Both the position numbers and the translations under genes were made by a program. A stretch of DNA of 5,018 bases, taken from Propionibacterium sp. (GTDB taxonomy: Bacteria; Actinomycetota; Actinomycetes; Actinomycetales; Actinomycetaceae). The stretch is from positions 1 through 5,018 of the forward strand of contig JAKECL010000179.1 in assembly GCA_030460725.1 (NCBI GenBank), written 5' to 3'. Each line of letters opens with the position of its first letter. Positions within the stretch are counted from its first letter, which is position 1. The notes beneath the pieces were generated by a model, which worked only from the letters and a program-made list of their open reading frames with translations, was not told where the DNA came from and searched no databases. Of this stretch, positions 1 through 5,018 are shown one piece after another.

Positions 1-154
1 TGCTGCAGTGCGCTCCGTGTCCAGGACTGCCCGCCTGTGGGGGTCATCCCGGTCCCCGCCTGCAACAGCGACCCCTCCTCGTGTCCTCGCCCCTGTTCCC
101 GCGCCCTCCGGGCGGGCGCCCACCGGGGTGCGTCGCCCTCGTCCGCCCACCCCT
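1..154. other. Non-coding, C-rich upstream region
   Basis: I see no convincing gene here. Open frames exist on both strands, but their products are Pro/Arg/Ala-rich with no family resemblance, as expected of stop-poor GC-rich DNA. One inverted repeat, GCGCCC (101-106) with GGGCGC (114-119), leaves a 7-nt loop. It has no following T tract, so a terminator role for an upstream gene is only a guess. Confidence 0.4.
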
Positions 155-183
155 TCGACGCAGCGCAGCCGGGGAACTATCAT
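155..183 (+). promoter_or_regulatory. Candidate sigma-70-type promoter of the cold-shock gene
   Basis: A -35-like TCGACG (155-160; compare TTGACA) lies 17 bp from a -10-like TATCAT (178-183; compare TATAAT). The second hexamer is conspicuously AT-rich for this region. Transcription would begin near 190, giving a leader of about 40 nt that carries the ribosome binding site. This is inferred from consensus and spacing only. Confidence 0.4.
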
Positions 184-215
184 GGTGCGGAGGCCCGGAC
201 CGGGCCGCTGACCAC

Positions 216-221
216 AAGGAG
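216..221 (+). promoter_or_regulatory. Ribosome binding site fixing the cold-shock gene start
   Basis: AAGGAG sits 7 nt before the GTG at 229. It supports this start over the in-frame ATG at 37, which would add 64 unrelated Pro/Arg-rich residues ahead of the cold-shock fold. Confidence 0.8.
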
Positions 222-228
222 TGCAATC

Positions 229-606
229 GTGCCCACCGGCAAGGTGAAGTTCTTCGACGCCGATCGCGGCTTCGGATTCATCGGCGGCGATGACGGCGTC
301 GAGGTGTTCCTGCACGCCTCAGCCCTGCCCGAGGGGGCGCCCGCGCCGCGTCCCGGAACCCGCGTCGAGTACGGTGTGGCCGATGGTCGCAAGGGCCCCC
401 AGGCCCTGTCCGTGCGGGTCCTGGAGGAGGCGCCGTCGGTGGTGCGCAACCAGAGGCGCAAGCCCCAGGCGATGGTCCCCGTGGTGGAGGACCTCATCAA
501 GGTGCTGGACGCCTCCTCGGATTCCCTGCGCCGGGGCAAGTACCCCGAGAACGCCCGCAAGATCGCCAAGCTGCTCCAGGCTGTCGCGGAGGACTTCGAT
601 GCCTGA
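229..606 (+). CDS. Cold-shock-domain protein with C-terminal extension
   Basis: This is a 125-residue cytoplasmic nucleic-acid-binding protein of the CspA/CspB type. Residues 1-67 form the cold-shock domain (OB fold). It opens with TGKVKFFDADRGFGFI, which contains the RNP1 motif (RGFGFI, residues 13-18), followed by the RNP2-like VFLHA (residues 26-30). These aromatic and basic surfaces bind single-stranded RNA or DNA in the family. Classical Csps are about 65-70 residues. Here a basic linker (about 68-82) leads to a probable helical tail (about 83-125) with a conserved-looking VVEDLIKVLDASSDSLRRGKYP segment. From memory, longer Csps with such tails occur in actinobacteria. The GTG start is chosen because it has a good ribosome binding site and places the Csp fold at the N-terminus. 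The gene overlaps the next by 8 nt, implying one operon. RNA chaperone activity is inferred from the family; cold induction is not shown by the sequence. Confidence 0.93.
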   Translation: MPTGKVKFFDADRGFGFIGGDDGVEVFLHASALPEGAPAPRPGTRVEYGVADGRKGPQALSVRVLEEAPSVVRNQRRKPQAMVPVVEDLIKVLDASSDSLRRGKYPENARKIAKLLQAVAEDFDA

Positions 607-1411
607 GGGATCGACGCCCAGGTCGCCACGCGCCCGCCGACCCCGCCCCGATGCGGTCCTGGAGGGCGCGGTGGAGATGGCGCGCGAGGCTGCGGAGTCC
701 GTTGCGCGACGCGGCACCGTGGGGGACCACGAGGGTGTCCACCTGGAGGGGGAGCGACTGCTCACCCACTACTTCGCGACGCTGGAACCGGGATACGCCG
801 GATGGCGGTGGGCGGTGACGCTCTCGCGTGTGCCGCGAGGCAAGGTCGCCACCGTCTGCGAGGTCGACCTGGTCCCGGGCAACGGGGCCCTGCTGGCCCC
901 GGACTGGGTGCCCTGGGAGGACAGGCTGCGGCCTTCCGATGTCACCCGCGAGGACGTCCTGCCCTACCGTGCGGAGGACCCGCGACTCGAACCGGGTTTT
1001 GAGGACACCGGTGAGGACCCCGACGAACCGGTGGTACGGGAACTGGGGTTGGGACGGGTGCGGGTGCTCTCCCGGGAGGGGCGCAATGAGGCGGTCGAGC
1101 GCTGGTACCGCTCCGAGCACGGTCCCCAGGGGACGCGTGTGCCCAAGGCACAGTGTTCCGGCTGCGGGTTCCTGATGAAGATGTCCGGTTCGCTGCGTGA
1201 GGTCTTCGGGGTGTGTGCCAATGAGTGGTCGCCCGATGACGGTCGTGTCGTGAGCCTGGACCACACCTGCGGGGCCCATTCGGAGACGGATCTTCCCCCC
1301 GACGGGCCGCAGTGGCCCATCGAGCCTTCGCGCGTCAATGACTTCCTGGTGGAACCCGCTCGGATGGCCGATGGTGCCGAAGCGCGGACAGGAGCTCCCG
1401 CCCGGGTGTGA
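599..1411 (+). CDS. DUF3027-like protein with Cys/His cluster
   Basis: This is a 270-residue soluble protein with no signal peptide or membrane segment. I assign it to the actinobacterial DUF3027 family from memory. Supporting cues are the core GYAGWRWAVTL (about 66-75), the APDWVPWEDRLRPSD-type segment (about 100-114) and the following acidic stretch (about 126-144). Its function is unknown. A C-terminal cluster of possible metal ligands is visible: Cys186-x2-Cys189, Cys206, His222-x-Cys224 and His227, suggesting a zinc-ribbon-like site (inference). The acidic DVLPYRAED-type region lies between the core and the cluster. The ATG start overlaps the cold-shock gene's stop by 8 nt, and a GGAGG at 588-592 sits 6 nt upstream, so translational coupling is likely. 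The pairing suggests a role linked to RNA or translation, but that is guilt by association only. Confidence 0.85.
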   Translation: MPEGSTPRSPRARRPRPDAVLEGAVEMAREAAESVARRGTVGDHEGVHLEGERLLTHYFATLEPGYAGWRWAVTLSRVPRGKVATVCEVDLVPGNGALLAPDWVPWEDRLRPSDVTREDVLPYRAEDPRLEPGFEDTGEDPDEPVVRELGLGRVRVLSREGRNEAVERWYRSEHGPQGTRVPKAQCSGCGFLMKMSGSLREVFGVCANEWSPDDGRVVSLDHTCGAHSETDLPPDGPQWPIEPSRVNDFLVEPARMADGAEARTGAPARV

Positions 1412-1479
1412 GGTGTGGGGGAGGACTCTGCCCGGGCGTGGGGCAGGTCCGCGGCGTGGCGCCTCGCGCTCCCCGGGTC

Positions 1480-1497
1480 CACGAGGGCGACCTCGTG
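1480..1497 (+). terminator. Perfect 7-bp hairpin with GCGA tetraloop, possible terminator
   Basis: CACGAGG (1480-1486) pairs exactly with CCTCGTG (1491-1497), closed by GCGA, a GNRA-class tetraloop. It lies 68 nt after the stop of the DUF3027-like gene. There is no downstream T tract. It may be a U-poor terminator or an mRNA 3'-end stabiliser, both of which occur in high-GC actinobacteria. Confidence 0.4.
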
Positions 1498-1569
1498 TGA
1501 GGGGCGACATCCCAGGTCGAGCGGCGCAGAGGCTGGGATCGACCCGCTGCTGAACAGACTGCGTCGGGT

Positions 1570-1588
1570 TGTCCCGCGTTTCGGGACA
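1570..1588 (+). promoter_or_regulatory. Inverted repeat in the permease leader region
   Basis: TGTCCCG (1570-1576) pairs with CGGGACA (1582-1588) around a 5-nt loop, CGTTT. It lies about 80 nt before the permease start. It could be an operator half-site pair or a leader hairpin. Nothing beyond the symmetry supports a specific regulator. Confidence 0.35.
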
Positions 1589-1611
1589 GCCTACTCCTGT
1601 TTGCAAGCCGG

Positions 1612-1621
1612 GTACGCGTAC
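1612..1621. promoter_or_regulatory. 10-bp perfect palindrome, candidate operator
   Basis: GTACGCGTAC equals its own reverse complement. It lies 46 nt before the chosen GTG of the purine permease gene and just after the second hairpin. The position suits a repressor site, but a 10-bp palindrome can arise by chance and no regulator family is recognised. Confidence 0.3.
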
Positions 1622-1667
1622 TTGGGACGCCGTTGAAATTGTGGCGTCGCGTGGGCACGATGTCCGC

Positions 1668-3119
<1,452 letters not shown>

Positions 3120-3131
3120 CCCTGATGGCCT

Positions 3132-3138
3132 GAGGAGG
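3132..3138 (+). promoter_or_regulatory. Ribosome binding site of the MFS gene
   Basis: GAGGAGG lies 11 nt before the GTG at 3150. The spacing is slightly long but the match is strong, and it falls in the 30-nt gap after the permease stop. This supports independent translation initiation within a shared mRNA. Confidence 0.65.
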
Positions 3139-3149
3139 CTCCCGACCAG

Positions 3150-4466
3150 GTGTCACGTACCTTTCACTCCCTGCGCTACCGCAACTTCAGACTCTGGTTC
3201 ACCGGCAACGTCATTGCGTCGACGGGAACCTGGATGCAGCGGGTGGCGCAGGACTGGGTGGTGCTGACGGTCCTCACCTCCCACGACGGGTTCCAGGTGG
3301 GGGTGGTGACTGCTCTGCAGTTCCTCCCCCTCCTGGTCCTCTCGCCGTGGGCGGGGGTCCTGGCCGACCGGGTGGATCGGCGCCGACTGCTCCAGATGAC
3401 CCAGGCAGCCACGGGCGTGCTCGGCCTGGTGCTGGGGGCGTTGGTGCTCACCGGGACCGCCCAGCTGTGGCACGTCCACCTTCTCGCCCTGGTGGGCGGT
3501 GCGGTCTCGGCGATCGACTCCCCTGCCCGGCAGGCATTCGTCTCCGAGCTGGTCCCCTCCCGCTCACTGCCCAATGCCGTGGGACTGAACTCCACGGCCT
3601 TCAACATTGCGCGACTCTTCGGACCCGCCGTGTCCGGCCTGGTCATCGACTGGGTCGGGCCCGGTTGGGTCTTCATCGTCAATGGGGTGCTCTTCCTGGC
3701 ACCCGTCATCGCCCTCGCCTCGATGCGCCCCGACGAGCTGGTTCCCCACAGTCCGCTCGCGCGTCGCAAGGGGCAGGTGCGCGAGGGCGTCGCCTACGTG
3801 CGAAACCGCCCGGACATCAAGCTGCTCCTCGTCGTCGTTGCGGTGGTCTCGGCGCTGGGCATGAACTTCCAGCTGACCTCTGCACTCATGGCCACGGAGG
3901 TCTTCGGCAAAGCCGCGGGTGAGTACGGCATGCTCGGCTCCTACATGGCGATCGGCGCATTGGCGGGTGCACTGCTGGCGGCACGGCGCAGGACCCCACG
4001 CCTGCGGATGATCGTCATTGCCGCCGGGTTGTTCGGCCTGTGTGAGATCCTGCTGGGCCTGGCACCCACCTACACGTGGTTCGCGGTGCTCTCGGTGCCC
4101 ACGGGCCTGGCCATGCTCACGATGATCACGTCGGCGAACGCCGCCATCCAGATCTCCACCGCGGAGCACATGCGAGGTCGGGTCATGGCGCTGTACACGA
4201 TGATCTTCCTGGGGGCCACCCCCATCGGCTCACCCCTGGTGGGGTGGATCGGTGAGAACCTGGGGGCCCGCTGGTCGGTTCTGGTGGGCGGTGTCGCCTC
4301 CGTGGTGGTGGCCGTGATCGCGGGGCTGTGGGGGATCGCCCACTGGCAGATCCATCTGCGTCTGCACTGGTCCTGGCATCCCCTGGAGGCCGAGGGCCCC
4401 GTCGAACGGGCCCGGGCCGCCATGGATGCCGAGGAAGCCAGCCGTCGGGCCCAGGAAGGCTCCTGA
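3150..4466 (+). CDS. MFS transporter, MFS_3 / EntS-like (DHA3-type) exporter
   Basis: This is a 438-residue major facilitator superfamily protein, most like the drug:H+ antiporter-3 / transmembrane secretion effector branch that includes EntS. The family cues are FHSLRYRNFRLWFTGNVIASTGTWMQRVAQDWVV (5-38, spanning segment 1), the motif A loop GVLADRVDRRRL (69-80, with Asp73), SPARQAF (124-130), NSTAFNIARLFGPAVSG (147-163) and RGRVMALYT (342-350). A basic cytoplasmic loop (about 192-222, containing REGVAYVRNRP) divides the two halves. There are about 12 membrane segments. A charged tail (about 408-438) follows the last one. Substrate is unknown; family members export siderophores, macrolides or other small molecules. 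The GTG start has a GAGGAGG upstream and gives the usual N-terminus. The gene lies 30 nt after the purine permease gene and probably shares its transcript, but there is no sequence evidence of a linked substrate. The repeat array starts 26 nt after its stop. Confidence 0.92.
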   Translation: MSRTFHSLRYRNFRLWFTGNVIASTGTWMQRVAQDWVVLTVLTSHDGFQVGVVTALQFLPLLVLSPWAGVLADRVDRRRLLQMTQAATGVLGLVLGALVLTGTAQLWHVHLLALVGGAVSAIDSPARQAFVSELVPSRSLPNAVGLNSTAFNIARLFGPAVSGLVIDWVGPGWVFIVNGVLFLAPVIALASMRPDELVPHSPLARRKGQVREGVAYVRNRPDIKLLLVVVAVVSALGMNFQLTSALMATEVFGKAAGEYGMLGSYMAIGALAGALLAARRRTPRLRMIVIAAGLFGLCEILLGLAPTYTWFAVLSVPTGLAMLTMITSANAAIQISTAEHMRGRVMALYTMIFLGATPIGSPLVGWIGENLGARWSVLVGGVASVVVAVIAGLWGIAHWQIHLRLHWSWHPLEAEGPVERARAAMDAEEASRRAQEGS

Positions 4467-4492
4467 AGGCTTCCCCACCCCTCCGCCGCCGA

Positions 4493-4646
4493 AGTCCGTC
4501 CCGTTTCCTGTCGAGGTCCGTCCCGATCTCGGCCGAAGTCCGTCCTGTTTCCTGTCGAGGTCCGTCCCGGTTTCTGCCGAGGTCCGTCCCGATCTCGGTC
4601 GAAGTCCGTCGCCATCTCTGGCGAGATCCGTCCCACTCGCTGATCC
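4493..4646 (+). repeat. Tandem array of seven 22-bp degenerate direct repeats
   Basis: Units start at 4493, 4515, 4537, 4559, 4581, 4603 and 4625 with no indels. The consensus is RGTCCGTCCCG followed by NTYYCKGYCGA. In units 1-6, positions 2-8 (GTCCGTC) and 20-22 (CGA) never vary; unit 7 keeps mainly the TCCGTCCC core. Two variants intersperse: GTTTCCTGTCGA-type middles (units 1 and 3, unit 4 similar) and GATCTCGGYCGA-type middles (units 2 and 5). Units are immediately adjacent with no unique spacers, so this is not a CRISPR. The period of 22 is close to two helical turns and is not a multiple of 3, so a reading frame through it rotates every copy, giving 22-residue protein periodicity only every 66 bp. 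Function unknown. Confidence 0.9.
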
Positions 4647-4680
4647 GTTCCGGGATCGTCCTCAGACGCATGCAACGGTG

Positions 4681-4715
4681 GTCCAGGTGGTCACGCTCCT
4701 CGAGCGTTGTTGGAC
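4681..4715 (+). other. Two-part hairpin
   Basis: ACGCTC (4693-4698) pairs with GAGCGT (4702-4707) around a 3-nt loop. Outside it, GTCCA (4681-4685) pairs with TGGAC (4711-4715) across an asymmetric internal loop. There is no T tract after it, so it is not a clear terminator. It may be a structured element in a transcript. Confidence 0.35.
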
Positions 4716-4857
4716 AATACAAAGGGTGGGACTCTGTCGACCGCGGACGGCACAGGTCTACGGGGTGGGGACCCACGGCTGCGAGTGCGCAGTCCAACCA
4801 CCGCCCTCCACCCGGAGACTCTCCTGCGTGACAGAGTTCGCTGGTGGAGCGTCCTCG

Positions 4858-4875
4858 ATCACCGACGGCGGTGAT
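4858..4875 (+). other. Perfect 7-bp hairpin in the spacer
   Basis: ATCACCG (4858-4864) pairs exactly with CGGTGAT (4869-4875) around the loop ACGG. It is followed by very GC-rich DNA. No T tract follows on the + strand. Function unknown; a bidirectional terminator-like role is possible. Confidence 0.35.
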
Positions 4876-4964
4876 GGCCCGCGGGGGCGCGGCCACTGGG
4901 CCGGGAGTGCGTGAACCGGCCGTCATGCGAACGGTGTTCTCCGTCTGTTGGTCCAGAGCGGACT

Positions 4965-5018
4965 TCGTCGTGATCGAGGACGGACCTCGGCAGGAAACAG
5001 GACGGACTTCGCCGGGAA
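4965..5018 (-). repeat. Inverted-orientation copies of the 22-bp repeat, running off the window
   Basis: Read on the minus strand, 5008-4987 and 4986-4965 are two adjacent units of the same 22-bp family. The unit at 4987-5008 matches the 4537-4558 unit at 21 of 22 positions. The partial unit at 5009-5018 fits the same phase and is cut by the window end. A weak further copy may lie at 4943-4964, where only the first six positions match. The array likely continues beyond the window. Confidence 0.85.

Larger units (their letters stand above)
1412..1667. other. Intergenic region between the two operons
   Basis: These 256 nt separate the DUF3027-like gene from the purine permease gene and hold no convincing gene. 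They contain two hairpins and one short palindrome, listed separately. The AT content rises slightly in 1590-1645, where a promoter for the permease unit would be expected. No hexamer pair there is convincing: the best is TTGTCC (1569-1574) with TACTCC (1592-1597), 17 bp apart and weak. Confidence 0.5.
4647..4942. other. Non-coding spacer between the two repeat arrays
   Basis: This stretch of about 300 nt has no convincing gene. Open frames crossing it on both strands continue into the repeats or into antisense of the MFS gene and show no family resemblance. It holds two small hairpins, listed separately, and a locally AT-richer patch TTGTTGGACAATACAAA (4707-4723) that stands out from the surrounding GC-rich DNA. 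It may be a relic, a structured RNA or plain spacer. Confidence 0.5.
4534..5011. repeat. Long inverted repeat formed by opposing 22-bp repeat arrays
   Basis: The arm 4534-4567 is complementary to 4978-5011 at 33 of 34 positions. The exception, T4555 opposite a G in the right arm, would be a G-U wobble in RNA. The arms enclose 410 nt. Each arm is about one and a half 22-bp units. A single transcript through both could form a long stem, or the arms could mark the ends of an element. Arm complementarity was read by hand. Confidence 0.8.

Noticed and set aside
290..598. In-frame 5' extension of the DUF3027-like gene back to the ATG at 290
   Set aside because: The extension overlaps the cold-shock gene in another frame and encodes Pro/Arg/Ser-rich sequence of low-complexity type. 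The ATG at 599 has GGAGG upstream and gives the normal protein.
1412..1667. Purine riboswitch ahead of the permease gene
   Set aside because: I see neither the conserved loop residues nor the three-way junction of the purine class; only simple short inverted repeats are present.
3564..4169. 201-codon minus-strand frame inside the MFS gene
   Set aside because: It lies wholly within a well-supported membrane transporter gene and its His/Arg/Gln-rich product is the typical shadow of such a gene.
4454..4474. Terminator hairpin at the end of the MFS gene
   Set aside because: Only GGAAG and CTTCC (5 bp) pair, around an 11-nt loop that includes the stop codon, with no T tract; too weak to call.
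4493..4646. CRISPR array
   Set aside because: Units are directly adjacent and degenerate with no unique spacers, and no cas gene is present.
4183..4926. 247-codon minus-strand frame through the repeat array and into the MFS gene
   Set aside because: It is antisense to the exporter's 3' part, then passes through the 22-bp array, then unrelated spacer. The middle is only the translated DNA repeat and no domain is visible.
4467..5018. Insertion sequence with transposase
   Set aside because: No transposase-like frame is visible and the repeats are multi-unit arrays rather than simple terminal inverted repeats; a non-autonomous element remains only a hypothesis.

Overview
The window reads as chromosomal DNA from a high-GC actinobacterium. 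Coding sequence is GC-rich at third positions, three of the four genes start with GTG, and the gene families (a cold-shock protein with a C-terminal tail, a DUF3027-type protein, an AzgA-like purine permease, an MFS_3-type exporter) are typical of that phylum. A member of the Actinomycetaceae is my guess, but nothing in the window settles the genus.

Layout, all genes on the + strand. (1) 1-228: non-coding leader with a plausible promoter (155-183) and a clear ribosome binding site. (2) 229-1411: a two-gene unit, a 125-residue cold-shock-domain protein overlapping by 8 nt a 270-residue DUF3027-like protein with a Cys/His cluster. (3) 1412-1667: intergenic region with a GNRA-capped hairpin (1480-1497), a second hairpin (1570-1588) and a 10-bp perfect palindrome (1612-1621) before the next gene. 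(4) 1668-4466: a second probable transcription unit, an NCS2/AzgA-like purine permease followed after 30 nt by an MFS exporter. (5) 4467-5018: about 550 nt with no convincing gene. It contains an in-phase array of seven 22-bp degenerate direct repeats (4493-4646), a roughly 300-nt spacer with small hairpins, and then the same 22-bp repeat family in inverted orientation (about 4965-5018, running off the edge).

The first unit is probably RNA-binding and housekeeping in nature, with translational coupling of the DUF3027 protein to the cold-shock protein. The second unit is transport: purine base uptake and efflux of an unknown compound. The two transporters need not be functionally linked.

The part least explained by known features is the 3' region. 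Two head-to-head arrays of one 22-bp repeat create a long inverted repeat (4534-4567 against 4978-5011; 33 of 34 positions complementary, the exception being a G-U wobble in RNA) around a short non-coding segment. I could not identify it as a named element class. It could be a dispersed repeat family, a structured RNA, a protein-binding array or the end of a non-autonomous element.
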